64,000 nt of DNA from Halodurantibacterium flavum (GTDB lineage Bacteria > Pseudomonadota > Alphaproteobacteria > Rhodobacterales > Rhodobacteraceae). Position numbers and translations under genes: made by a program. The notes under the pieces were generated by a model, which worked only from the letters and a program-made list of their open reading frames with translations, was not told the DNA's origin and did no database searches. The DNA lies in NCBI RefSeq assembly GCF_042681825.1, contig NZ_JBHUGH010000003.1, positions 1-64,000 of the forward strand, in the 5' to 3' direction. Shown piece after piece: positions 34,019 through 43,103 of the stretch; position 1 is the stretch's first letter; the number at the start of each line of letters is the position of its first letter.

Positions 34019-34648
34019 ATGCAGCTTTATTGTTTCGGGGAATCCGGCAATGCCTACAAGGCCGCGCTGACCATGACTCTTGCCGATGTGGAGTGGGAGC
34101 CGGTCTTTGTCGATTTCTTCAACGGCGAAACCCGCAGACCCGAGTTTCTGGCCCTCAACCCGATGGGCGAGGTGCCGGTTCTGGTCGACGGCGACACGGT
34201 TCTGTCGCAATCGGGCGTCATCCAGGACTACATCAGCTCCAAGACCGGGCGCCTGGGCGGGCGCAGCGCCGCCGAAAGGCGCGAGGTTCTGCGCTGGGTG
34301 TTCTGGGACAACCACAAGATGTCCAGCCAGTGCGGAACGGCGCGCTTCCTGCAGAATTTCCTGCCCGAGGACAAGCGCCCCGCCGAGGTAATCGCGTGGT
34401 TTCAGGGCCGCCTGCGCACGGCCTTCCGCACGCTCGATACACAGCTGGACGGACGCAGCTGGTTGGTGGGCGACGGGCCGACGATCGCCGATCTCGCCTG
34501 CTGCGGCTACCTTTTCTACCCGGAGCCCTTCGGGTTCGACCGGGCCGACTGGCCAAGGATAGACGCCTGGCTGGACCGCATCAGCGCCCTGCCCGGCTGG
34601 AAACATCCCTACGACATGATGCCGGGCAGCCCCGCTGACCGCGCCTAA
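34019..34648 (+). CDS. Glutathione S-transferase-like protein
   Basis: A 209-residue GST: thioredoxin-fold N-terminus (MQLYCFGESGNAYKAALTM) with the glutathione-binding cis-proline region GEVPVLVDGDTVLSQSGVI, and an all-helical C-terminal domain with GPTIADLACCGYLFYP. The start ATG 34019 follows AGAGGAGGG. GST genes are often embedded in beta-oxidation operons of Rhodobacterales; the role may be removal of reactive enoyl-CoA or peroxidation products. The activity is inferred from the fold only. Confidence 0.88.
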   Translation: MQLYCFGESGNAYKAALTMTLADVEWEPVFVDFFNGETRRPEFLALNPMGEVPVLVDGDTVLSQSGVIQDYISSKTGRLGGRSAAERREVLRWVFWDNHKMSSQCGTARFLQNFLPEDKRPAEVIAWFQGRLRTAFRTLDTQLDGRSWLVGDGPTIADLACCGYLFYPEPFGFDRADWPRIDAWLDRISALPGWKHPYDMMPGSPADRA

Positions 34649-34658
34649 GGAGGAAACG

Positions 34659-35870
34659 ATGACCGACGCCTATATCTATGACGCCTGCCGCACGCCGCGC
34701 GGCAAGGGCCGCGCCGATGGCAGCCTGCATGAGGTGACGAGCCTGCGGCTTTCCGCCCTGACGCTGAATGCGATCAAGGACCGCAACGATCTCGACACCA
34801 CCGCCGTCGAGGACGTGATCTGGGGCAATGTCACCCAGGTCGGCGAACAGGGCGGCTGCCTTGCCCGCAGCGCGGTCATCGCCTCGGACTTTGCCGAGAG
34901 TGTGCCGGGCCTGTCGATCAACCGCTTTTGCGCCAGCGGGATGGAGGCCGTGAACCTTGCCGCCAATCAGGTGCGCGCAGGCGCAGGCATGGCCTATGTC
35001 GCGGGCGGGGTCGAGATGATGAGCCGCGTTCCCATGGGGTCGGACGGGGCGGCGATTGCGGTCGATCCATCGGTGGCCATGCAGCACTATTTCGTGCCGC
35101 AGGGCATTTCGGCCGACATCATCGCAACCGAACACGGGTTCAGCCGCGACGACGCCGACCTTCTGGCCGTCGAAAGCCAGAAGCGCGCGGCGGCGGCATG
35201 GGAAGAAGGGCGTTTCGACCGCTCGATCATCACGGTGCGTGACGTGAACGGCCTGCCGATCCTTGCGCGCGACGAATACATGCGCCCTGACACGAATATG
35301 CAAAGCCTTGGCAGCCTCAAGCCAGCCTTCAAGGAAATGGGCGAGATGATGCCCGGTTTCGACAAGATCGCGATGATGAAATACCCGTATCTGGAGCGGA
35401 TCGAGCATATCCATCACGCCGGGAATTCATCGGGGATCGTGGACGGGGCCGCCGCCGTGCTGATCGGCAACAAGGAGTTCGGCGAGAAATACGGGCTGAA
35501 GCCCCGCGCCCGCATCCGTGCCACCGCAAAGATCGGATCGGACCCGACCATCATGCTGACCGGCCCCGTGCCGGTGACGGAAAAGGTGCTGCGCGACGCC
35601 GGCATGTCGCTGTCCGACATCGACCTTTTCGAGGTGAACGAGGCCTTCGCCGCCGTCGTGCTGCGCTTCATGCAGGCCTTTGACGTCGATGCCGACCGGG
35701 TGAACGTGAACGGCGGTGCCATCGCCATGGGGCACCCGCTTGGCGCCACGGGCGCGATCATCATCGGAACCCTGCTGGATGAGCTGGAACGTTCCGGCAA
35801 GGGCGTCGGGCTTGCCACGCTGTGCATCGCGTCCGGCATGGGCGCGGCAACCGTCATCGAGCGGGTGTAA
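34659..35870 (+). CDS. fadA: Acetyl-CoA C-acyltransferase (3-ketoacyl-CoA thiolase)
   Basis: A 403-residue thiolase that cleaves 3-ketoacyl-CoA in the last step of beta-oxidation. The nucleophilic cysteine is in INRFCASGMEAVNLA near residue 90; the C-terminal signatures are NGGAIAMGHPLGATGA (active His) and LCIASGMGAATVIE (second Cys). It begins MTDAYIYDACRTPRGKG and has AAGGAGGAAA upstream. It lies directly before the FadB gene, with which it should form the trifunctional complex. Confidence 0.94.
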   Translation: MTDAYIYDACRTPRGKGRADGSLHEVTSLRLSALTLNAIKDRNDLDTTAVEDVIWGNVTQVGEQGGCLARSAVIASDFAESVPGLSINRFCASGMEAVNLAANQVRAGAGMAYVAGGVEMMSRVPMGSDGAAIAVDPSVAMQHYFVPQGISADIIATEHGFSRDDADLLAVESQKRAAAAWEEGRFDRSIITVRDVNGLPILARDEYMRPDTNMQSLGSLKPAFKEMGEMMPGFDKIAMMKYPYLERIEHIHHAGNSSGIVDGAAAVLIGNKEFGEKYGLKPRARIRATAKIGSDPTIMLTGPVPVTEKVLRDAGMSLSDIDLFEVNEAFAAVVLRFMQAFDVDADRVNVNGGAIAMGHPLGATGAIIIGTLLDELERSGKGVGLATLCIASGMGAATVIERV

Positions 35871-35880
35871 GGAGGACATC

Positions 35881-38070
35881 ATGACCGAGTTTCACTACAA
35901 TCTGGACGCCGACGGCGTGGCCATCATCACCTGGGACGTGCCCGGCAAGTCGATGAACGTCATGTCGATGGAGGGCTTCCGCGAGCTTGACGCCCATATC
36001 GACACGGCCCTCGCCGATGAGGCCGTCAAGGGCATCATCGTCACCAGCGGCAAGAAGGATTTCGCCGGGGGCATGGACCTGAACGTCCTCGCCGGGATGC
36101 GGCAGGGTGAAAACCCGGCCCAAGGCATCTTTGACGGCATCATGCAGATCCACCGTATCCTGCGGAAGATCGAGCGCGCGGGCATGGACGCCAAGACGCT
36201 GAAGGGCGGCAAACCGATTGCCGCCGCCCTGCCCGGCACAGCGGCGGGCATCGGGCTGGAAATACCGCTCGCCTGTCATCGCATCTTCGCCGCCGACAAC
36301 CCGAAGGCACGCATCGGCCTGCCGGAAATCATGGTCGGCATCTTTCCGGGCGCGGGTGGCACCACCCGGCTGGTGCGCAAGCTTGGCGCGATGGGCGCCG
36401 CGCCCTTCCTTCTGGAAGGCAAGATGCAGGAACCCAGGAAGATGCGCGCCGCAGGCGTGATCGACGAGGTCGTCCCGCACGGGGAGTTGCTGCAGCGCGC
36501 CCGCGACTGGGTTCTGGGGGCCAAGGACGCCGATATCGTCAAACCCTGGGACCAGAAGGGGTTCAAGCTGCCCGGCGGCGCGCCCTACCATCCGGCCGGG
36601 TTCATGACCTTTGTCGGCGCCAGCGCGATGGTGAACGGCAAGACGATGGGGGTCTATCCGGCCGCCAAGGCGCTGCTGTCCGCGGTCTATGAAGGGGCGA
36701 TGGTGCCCTTTGACACCGCGCTGAAGATCGAGGCGCGCTGGTTCACCAACGTGCTCATGAACCCGTCGTCCAGCGCCATGATCCGCAGCCTCTTCCTGAA
36801 CAAGGAGGCGCTGGAAAAAGGCGCGGTGCGTCCTGACCAGCCGGAACAGACCGTCCGAAAGGTGGGGATTCTGGGCGCCGGCATGATGGGGGCAGGCATC
36901 GCCTATGTCTCTGCCAATGCCGGGATCGAGGTGGTGCTGATCGACGCTGCGCAAGAGGCGGCGGACAAGGGCAAGGCCCATTCCGCCGCGCTGCTCGACA
37001 AGGGGATCAGCCGCAAGAAGGTCACGCCCGAAAAGAAGGACGAGGTGCTGGCCCGCATCACCGCCACGACCGATTACGCAGCCCTTGACGGTTGCGACCT
37101 GATCGTCGAGGCCGTGTTCGAGGACCCGAAGGTCAAGGCCGAGGTGACCGCCCGGGCCGAGGCCGCTGTGGGCGAGGACTGCATCTTTGCCACCAATACC
37201 TCCACCCTGCCGATCAGCGATCTGGCCAAGGCGTCGCAGCGCCCCGCCCAGTTCATCGGCATCCACTTCTTCAGCCCGGTCGACAAGATGATGCTGGTCG
37301 AGATCATCCGGGGTCGCGAAACCGGCGACCGCGCGGTGGCCAAGGCACTCGATTTCGTGCGCCAGATCCGCAAGACCCCGATCGTGGTGAACGACGCCCG
37401 CTTCTTCTATGCCAACCGCTGCATCATCCCCTATCTCAACGAAGGGATGCGGATGGTCAAAGAGGGCGTGAACCCCGTTCTCGTGGAAAACGCCGCCAAG
37501 CTGGTGGGGATGCCGCTCGGTCCGTTGCAACTGGTCGATGAGACCTCGATCGAGCTGGGCGCCAAGATCGCCCGTGCGACCCGGGCCGCAATGGGTGATG
37601 CCTATCCGGACGGCGAGGTGGATGAGGTGATCTTCTGGATGGCAGATCAGGGCCGCATGGGCCGCAAGGCCGGCGCCGGGTTCTATGCCTATGGCGGCGA
37701 CGGCAAGCGCGAAGGCCTCTGGCCGGGTCTGTCAGAGCGATTTCCCCGCAGGGAACAGCCCGAACTGACCGAGGTGCAGCACAGGCTGTTGTTCGCGCAG
37801 GTCCTGGAGGCGGTGCGGGCGCTGGAGGATGGCGTTCTGACCGATATCCGCGAAGGCGATGTCGGCGCGATCCTTGGCTGGGGCTTCGCGCCGTGGTCCG
37901 GCGGGCCGTTTTCATGGCTCGACATGATCGGCCCGGCGCGCGCGGTCGAGATCTGCGACGGGCTGGAGGCCCGCCATGGCAGCCGCTTCCACGCGCCCGA
38001 CCTGCTGCGCGACATGGCCGCGCGGGGTGAGACGTTCTACAGCCGGTTCGCCCCGGCGCGCGCTGCCTGA
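35881..38070 (+). CDS. fadJ: Enoyl-CoA hydratase / 3-hydroxyacyl-CoA dehydrogenase (FadB/FadJ type)
   Basis: A 729-residue two-enzyme protein. The N-terminal crotonase domain (1-190) has the oxyanion-hole segment SGKKDFAGGMDLNVL and the catalytic-Glu region GLPEIMVGIFPGAGGTTRL. The NAD-binding 3-hydroxyacyl-CoA dehydrogenase domain begins near 320 with VGILGAGMMGAGIAYVSA, followed by IGIHFFSPVDKMMLVEII and the C-terminal repeat. It performs the second and third reactions of beta-oxidation. Start ATG 35881 after TAAGGAGGACATC. The last 34 bases overlap the convergent EamA gene. Whether it is FadB or FadJ cannot be told from the sequence alone. Confidence 0.93.
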   Translation: MTEFHYNLDADGVAIITWDVPGKSMNVMSMEGFRELDAHIDTALADEAVKGIIVTSGKKDFAGGMDLNVLAGMRQGENPAQGIFDGIMQIHRILRKIERAGMDAKTLKGGKPIAAALPGTAAGIGLEIPLACHRIFAADNPKARIGLPEIMVGIFPGAGGTTRLVRKLGAMGAAPFLLEGKMQEPRKMRAAGVIDEVVPHGELLQRARDWVLGAKDADIVKPWDQKGFKLPGGAPYHPAGFMTFVGASAMVNGKTMGVYPAAKALLSAVYEGAMVPFDTALKIEARWFTNVLMNPSSSAMIRSLFLNKEALEKGAVRPDQPEQTVRKVGILGAGMMGAGIAYVSANAGIEVVLIDAAQEAADKGKAHSAALLDKGISRKKVTPEKKDEVLARITATTDYAALDGCDLIVEAVFEDPKVKAEVTARAEAAVGEDCIFATNTSTLPISDLAKASQRPAQFIGIHFFSPVDKMMLVEIIRGRETGDRAVAKALDFVRQIRKTPIVVNDARFFYANRCIIPYLNEGMRMVKEGVNPVLVENAAKLVGMPLGPLQLVDETSIELGAKIARATRAAMGDAYPDGEVDEVIFWMADQGRMGRKAGAGFYAYGGDGKREGLWPGLSERFPRREQPELTEVQHRLLFAQVLEAVRALEDGVLTDIREGDVGAILGWGFAPWSGGPFSWLDMIGPARAVEICDGLEARHGSRFHAPDLLRDMAARGETFYSRFAPARAA

Positions 38071-38987
38071 TCCGATATCGCTGCGCCGGGCCTGTCCCGG
38101 CGCAGCGCGATCAGGGTGCCGGCCCCGGCAATCGCGGCCATCCCGATCAGCGCCGAGAGGCTCGGCACCTCGCCCCACAGCACCAGCGCCCAGAAGACCG
38201 CAAAGACCAGAAGCGCGTTCTCGAACACCGCGACATAGGACGCCTCGGCGATCTGGTAGCCGCGGATCACAAGCGCCACGCCCACCAGCGATCCGACCGC
38301 CTGAACGAAGGTCCAGAAAAAGAACGTGGCCGAGGGCATGACCCAGCCGCGCAGCACGAACCCCTCTGGCCCGTCGGGTGCCGCCACGGGCAGGATGCCC
38401 AGCACCATCGCCCCGATGGCGCCGCCGATTCCCATGAAGAGGAAAAAGCCCGCATTGAGCGTCAGGGCGCCTTCGCCGGCGCACCAGCGGCGCGTGCCGA
38501 TATTGCCGATCGCATAAAGAAACCCGGCCAGTACGGGCATGAGCGACAACGGTGACAGCGCGACCTGATCCACCCGCAGGATGATCAGGATGCCCGCAAA
38601 CCCGAGGATGACGCCAAAGATGCGCCAGGGCCCGATCCGTTCGCCATAGACCAGCGCCGAGATCAGCAGCACGAAGATCGGCGCGGTATAGAGACCGGCC
38701 ACCACCTCTCCGATCGGCATCAGCGCGAGGCAGCCGAAATAGATGAACATCGAGCTTGCGGCAAAGAGACTGCGCAACAGGACGGGCCGGACGCGCCGGG
38801 GCCAGAGCCCTTGCCCCATCATCCGCGCCACAAGCGCCATGATAGGCAGCGCCATCAGCGAGCGGATCAGGTGGAACTGCCATATCCCGGCCTCGGCCGC
38901 GATCACCCTGACATAATTGTCGGTGAAGCCGATGATGAGGCAGCCGAGGCAAACCAGCCCGGCAGCGGCCAGAACCCTGTTTTCCAT
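38037..38987 (-). CDS. EamA/DMT-family transporter
   Basis: A 316-residue inner-membrane protein with ten hydrophobic segments in two EamA repeats (e.g. MALPIMALVARMMGQGL, YTAPIFVLLISALVYGERIG and later VFENALLVFAVFWALVLWGE). DMT transporters of this type export amino acids, nucleobases or other metabolites; the substrate is unknown. Start taken as ATG 38987, which gives MENRVLAAAGLVCLGCLIIG; the frame upstream is not native. Its 3' end overlaps the end of the FadB gene tail to tail. Confidence 0.88.
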   Translation of the reverse strand: MENRVLAAAGLVCLGCLIIGFTDNYVRVIAAEAGIWQFHLIRSLMALPIMALVARMMGQGLWPRRVRPVLLRSLFAASSMFIYFGCLALMPIGEVVAGLYTAPIFVLLISALVYGERIGPWRIFGVILGFAGILIILRVDQVALSPLSLMPVLAGFLYAIGNIGTRRWCAGEGALTLNAGFFLFMGIGGAIGAMVLGILPVAAPDGPEGFVLRGWVMPSATFFFWTFVQAVGSLVGVALVIRGYQIAEASYVAVFENALLVFAVFWALVLWGEVPSLSALIGMAAIAGAGTLIALRRDRPGAAISDQAARAGANRL

Positions 38988-39199
38988 ATTTCGTCCCTGA
39001 GTTCTTCCTGGCGTGCCCTGGCTCGATCCGGCACGGCGCTGACAGCACTTTCTAACGCGCCCCTCTGTTCCCGTCATGATTGTTTACGACATCTTGTGCC
39101 GGATGTGGAACCAGAGCTTCGCTGGCGTGCTGTCTCAAGGTAACTGCGGCGATACCGCAGGTGATTGCAGGGGGCTGCCCGGCTGGGCTATCGTGCGGC

Positions 39200-40258
39200 A
39201 TGAAAAACAAGGCAGGCAGCAGGCCCCCCCGGTCGATGACCGCACTCAGGCAGTATCAAAGGCTCGAAACCGTGGGGCTCTGGCGCGAGACGCCAGAGGC
39301 GCAGCGCCGCAACGTGGTCGTCTCGTTCGGGGAAGCGAGCCTTGTCATCTCGGATTTCCAGTCGGGGCGGGCGCTGACGCACTGGTCGCTTCCGGCGGTG
39401 GAACGGGTCAACCCGGGCGAGACGCCGGCGCTTTATGCACCCGGCATCGAGGCTGGCGAAAGTGTCGAGATCGAGGACGACACGATGATCGCGGCGCTGG
39501 AAAAGGTGCGCGGGGTCGTCGCCCAGCAGCGGCAGGCCCGCGGCGGGCGCGGACGGCTGATCACATTTGCCCTGATCGCCGCGACCCTTGTCGGGCTTGC
39601 GGTCTTTTGGCTGCCGGGCGCGCTGGTGGCCCATACGGCCTCGGTCGTGCCCTATGCCAAGCGGGTCGAGATCGGGCAGCGCATCCTGCAGGACATGGCC
39701 CGCAACGGCGCGCTGAGCTGCCGCAGCCCGCTGGGACTGCGCGCGGCGGGGCGGCTGCGCGACCGGCTGTTCGGGCCCGAGGGCGGCGAGATCGTGGTCA
39801 TCAACGAAGGGCTGGCGGCGACCGCGCATCTTCCGGGACGGCACCTTCTGATCGGAAATGATCTGCTGATGGGGCATGACACACCCGAGGTGGCGGCGGG
39901 TCATCTGATCGCAGAACGGCTGCGCGCGGATGCAAATGATCCGTTGATCCCCGTGCTGCGGAGCGCGGGACTTCGTGCGACCGTCCAGCTTTTGACGACC
40001 GGTAATTTGCCGGATACCGCGTTGCGCGGCTACGGCAACAAGGTGATTGCGGACAGCGCCGCGCCGGTAGAGGCCGAGGAATTCCTGCGGCGGATGGAGG
40101 CCGCAGGCGTGCCCACGACGCCCTATGCGCAGGCCGTGGACCCGGCGGGGGACCATACGCTCCCGCTTGTGGTGGGCGATCCGTTCCGCACTGTTCCGCC
40201 CCGCCCTGTCCTTGGCGATGAAGACTGGGTGAGCCTGCAGGGCATCTGCAACGGCTGA
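39200..40258 (+). CDS. Conserved hypothetical membrane-anchored protein (352 aa)
   Basis: A 352-residue protein with one strong membrane segment at about residues 115-137 (LITFALIAATLVGLAVFWL). The N-terminal part is polar, the C-terminal 215 residues soluble and probably periplasmic, with segments GGEIVVINEGLAATAHLPGR and HLLIGNDLLMGHDTPEVAAG that recall a degenerate metallopeptidase region (HLIAERL rather than HExxH). ATG 39200 or ATG 39236 are possible starts. It is found beside housekeeping genes and not in an obvious operon. No function assigned. Confidence 0.72.
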   Translation: MKNKAGSRPPRSMTALRQYQRLETVGLWRETPEAQRRNVVVSFGEASLVISDFQSGRALTHWSLPAVERVNPGETPALYAPGIEAGESVEIEDDTMIAALEKVRGVVAQQRQARGGRGRLITFALIAATLVGLAVFWLPGALVAHTASVVPYAKRVEIGQRILQDMARNGALSCRSPLGLRAAGRLRDRLFGPEGGEIVVINEGLAATAHLPGRHLLIGNDLLMGHDTPEVAAGHLIAERLRADANDPLIPVLRSAGLRATVQLLTTGNLPDTALRGYGNKVIADSAAPVEAEEFLRRMEAAGVPTTPYAQAVDPAGDHTLPLVVGDPFRTVPPRPVLGDEDWVSLQGICNG

Positions 40259-40267
40259 GGACGGGCC

Positions 40268-40900
40268 TTACTTGGTCCCGAACATCCGGTCACCGGCATC
40301 GCCGAGCCCCGGCACGATGTAGCCCTTTTCGTTCAGGCGGTCGTCCAGCGCTGCGGTGATGATCGGGACATCCGGATGCGCCTCTTTCATCCGTGCAACG
40401 CCTTCGGGCGCCGCCAGCAGGCAGAGGAAGCGGATGTTGCGCGCCCCCGACTTTTTCAGCAGGTCGATGGCCGCGACCGAGGAATTGCCTGTCGCCAGCA
40501 TCGGATCGAGGGCGATCACCAGCCGGTCTTCAAGCTCATCCGGCACCTTGTAGTAATACTGGACCGGCTGCAGTGTCTCTTCGTCGCGGTAAAGCCCGAC
40601 ATAGCCCACCCGCGCCGAGGGGATGAGTTCCAGCACCCCGTCGAGAAGCCCGTTCCCGGCCCGCAGGATCGAGATCAGGGCGAGCTTTTTGCCCCGCAGC
40701 GCCGGGGCGTCCATTTCGCAGATCGGCGTGTCGATCGACCGGGTGGTAAGCTCCAGATCGCGCGTGACCTCATAGGCCAGCAACTGGCTGATTTCGCGCA
40801 GCAACTGCCGGAATCCGGCGGTAGAGGTGGATTTGTCCCGCATGATCGTCAGCTTGTGCTGCACCAGCGGGTGGCGGACGACGGTCAGATGCTCGGTCAT
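40268..40900 (-). CDS. upp: Uracil phosphoribosyltransferase
   Basis: A 210-residue UPRTase converting uracil and PRPP to UMP. Motifs: RHPLVQHKLTIMRDKSTST at the N-terminus, the PRPP-binding loop ALDPMLATGNSSVAAI and the C-terminal uracil site PGLGDAGDRMFGT. It is the last gene of the salvage unit cdd-deoA-deoB-add-upp; its ATG overlaps the stop of add (ATGA). Confidence 0.96.
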   Translation of the reverse strand: MTEHLTVVRHPLVQHKLTIMRDKSTSTAGFRQLLREISQLLAYEVTRDLELTTRSIDTPICEMDAPALRGKKLALISILRAGNGLLDGVLELIPSARVGYVGLYRDEETLQPVQYYYKVPDELEDRLVIALDPMLATGNSSVAAIDLLKKSGARNIRFLCLLAAPEGVARMKEAHPDVPIITAALDDRLNEKGYIVPGLGDAGDRMFGTK

Positions 40901-41883
40901 GCGGTCTCCAGTTGCTTGAGAACCCGCGCGCGGGTCTCTTCATCACAAAATGCGGCCTCGGCGGCGGTCCGGTTCAGGGTGGCAAAAACGCCCGCGTCCC
41001 AGTCGAACGTTTCGGCAAGGCGGTCGAACTCATGGCTCATGGTGGTGTGGAAAAACGGCGGGTCGTCGGTCGAGACGGTCACCTTGACCCCGCGGTCGAA
41101 AAGCCGCCCGATGGGATGGGCGCGCCAGTCGCGACAGACGCCAAGGGCGACGTTCGAGCCCGGGCAGACCTCCAGCACCACGCCGTTTTCTGCCAGTTCG
41201 TCGACCAGCGCCAGATCCTCGATTGCACGGACGCCATGGCCGATCCGCTCGACCCGCAAATCCCGCAGCGCGTCGCGGATGCCGTCCGGTCCCTGCCATT
41301 CGCCCGCATGGGCGGTCAGACGCAACCCGGCCTCGCGCGCCATGTCGAAGGACCAGGCGAAATCCGCGGGTTTCCCCGCCAGTTCGTCGCCCGCGATGCC
41401 AAAGCCGGTGATCCAGTCGCCCGCCGTCTCGGCGGCGCAACGGGCGACGGCACGCGCGCGGTCGGGGCCGAAATGGCGGATGCAGGTGACGATGCCGCGC
41501 AGGATGATGCCGTCTGCCGCCTCGGCCTCGGCCGCGGCCTCTTGCATCGCATGGAGGTATTCCTTCCACGCCGCGAGATCCGCCCCGCCGCAGAAATCCG
41601 GCGACAGAAATGTCTCGCTATAGATCACCCCGTGGGCCGCGCTTTCTGCCAGCACCGCGCGGGTCAGGCGGTAATAATCCTGCGGCGACCGCAACGGCTC
41701 GGTCGCGGCCTCATAGACCTTCAGGAATTCGCCGAACCCGTCATAGCGGTAATTTCCGGCCGCGTCGAAAATGCCCGATATGTCGATGCCGCGCTCTTTC
41801 GCCAGACCTCGGATAAAGGCAGGGGGCGCCGCGCCTTCCAGATGGAGATGCAGTTCGACCTTTGGCATGTCGCGCGTGTTCAA
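40897..41883 (-). CDS. add: Adenosine deaminase
   Basis: A 328-residue enzyme of the metal-dependent deaminase family, turning adenosine into inosine. Metal ligands: HLHLEGA near residue 12, a later His in LTAHAGEW, and the aspartates in STDDPPFF. TTG at 41883 overlaps the deoB stop and has GGAAGGAG at the right distance, so it is preferred over the ATG five codons later. Fourth gene of the nucleoside salvage unit. Confidence 0.94.
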   Translation of the reverse strand: MNTRDMPKVELHLHLEGAAPPAFIRGLAKERGIDISGIFDAAGNYRYDGFGEFLKVYEAATEPLRSPQDYYRLTRAVLAESAAHGVIYSETFLSPDFCGGADLAAWKEYLHAMQEAAAEAEAADGIILRGIVTCIRHFGPDRARAVARCAAETAGDWITGFGIAGDELAGKPADFAWSFDMAREAGLRLTAHAGEWQGPDGIRDALRDLRVERIGHGVRAIEDLALVDELAENGVVLEVCPGSNVALGVCRDWRAHPIGRLFDRGVKVTVSTDDPPFFHTTMSHEFDRLAETFDWDAGVFATLNRTAAEAAFCDEETRARVLKQLETA

Positions 41884-43103
41884 AGAAAGCTCCTTCCCGG
41901 CGGCGGTGCCGCGATCCCAAGATGCGCCGCGATTGACGCCGCGACATCGGCAAAGGCGACGTGCCCCAGCCCGCGCGCAGCCGGACCGGCATCGCGCCCG
42001 GCACCGCGACCGCCCGCCACGAGAACCGGCACCCGTTCCCGCGTATGGTCCGTGCCGCGCCAGGTCGGGTCGTTGCCATGATCCGCCGTCAGGATCAACA
42101 GGTCGTCCGGCCGCAGCCGCGAGAGGACTTCACCCACCTGCCCGTCGAACCATTCGAGCGCACGCGCATAACCGGCAACATCGCGCCTGTGGCCATAAAG
42201 ACTGTCGAACTCCACAAAATTCGCAAAGGTCAGCGACCCTTCCCCGGCCGTGTCGACAAGGTTCCGCAGATGGGCGGCAAGCGATGCATCGTCCGGCCCC
42301 TTGTACAGGTGGCTGATCCCGCGATGGGCGAATATGTCGCCGATCTTGCCGACGGCATGGGTCACACCCCCCGCGGCCTGAACCCAGTCAAGCAGCGTCG
42401 GCGCAGGGGGGGCAATGGCATAGTCGCGCCGGTTCCCTGTCCGGTGAAAGCTGCCCGGTTCGCCGGTGAAGGGCCGCGCGATCACACGCCCGACGCGCAT
42501 CGCGTGGAGGCGGGGCGCAAGCGTCTCGCACAGGTGCAGCAGACGATCCAGGCCGAAATGTTCCTCATGCGCCGCGATCTGAAACACGCTGTCGGCAGAG
42601 GTATAGCAGATCGGCCAGCCGCTGCCGATATGCGCCTCGCCCAGCGCCTCGATGATCGGCACGCCCGAGGCATGGCAGTTCCCGAGGATCCCGTCGGTTC
42701 CCGCCGCCGCCGATACCGCCGCGACGAGTTCGGCGTCAAAGGCAGGTCCTTCCTGCGGAAAGTAATGCCAGTCCCACGGCACGGGAACCCCCGCCAGTTC
42801 CCAATGGCCCGACGGCGTGTCCTTGCCGCGCGACTGTTCGGTCGCCGCGCCCCAAAGGCCGGATGGCGCGGCCCCGAGTCCCGGCGGGGCGACACCGGAC
42901 GCGAGCTCTATCGCTGCGCCCAACCCCAACCCGTCGAGATGCGGCACGGCCAGCGGACCCTGCCGCCCCTCATCCGCGCGACCATCCGCACAGGCTGCCG
43001 CGATATGACCCAGCGTATTGGCGCCCGCATTGCCGTAATCGGCGGCATCGGGTGCGCCGCCGCATCCGACGCTGTCCATCACGACCAGAAACGCCCGCGC
43101 CAT
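41880..43103 (-). CDS. deoB: Phosphopentomutase
   Basis: A 407-residue alkaline-phosphatase-superfamily mutase interconverting (deoxy)ribose 1- and 5-phosphate. The metal-binding and catalytic regions are VMDSVGCGGAPDAADYGNAG at the N-terminus (Asp and following loop), TPSGHWEL with the phosphorylated Thr, and the C-terminal ILTADHGNDPTWRGTDHTRE. Its ATG overlaps the deoA stop by one base. Third gene of the salvage unit. Confidence 0.95.
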   Translation of the reverse strand: MARAFLVVMDSVGCGGAPDAADYGNAGANTLGHIAAACADGRADEGRQGPLAVPHLDGLGLGAAIELASGVAPPGLGAAPSGLWGAATEQSRGKDTPSGHWELAGVPVPWDWHYFPQEGPAFDAELVAAVSAAAGTDGILGNCHASGVPIIEALGEAHIGSGWPICYTSADSVFQIAAHEEHFGLDRLLHLCETLAPRLHAMRVGRVIARPFTGEPGSFHRTGNRRDYAIAPPAPTLLDWVQAAGGVTHAVGKIGDIFAHRGISHLYKGPDDASLAAHLRNLVDTAGEGSLTFANFVEFDSLYGHRRDVAGYARALEWFDGQVGEVLSRLRPDDLLILTADHGNDPTWRGTDHTRERVPVLVAGGRGAGRDAGPAARGLGHVAFADVAASIAAHLGIAAPPPGRSFL

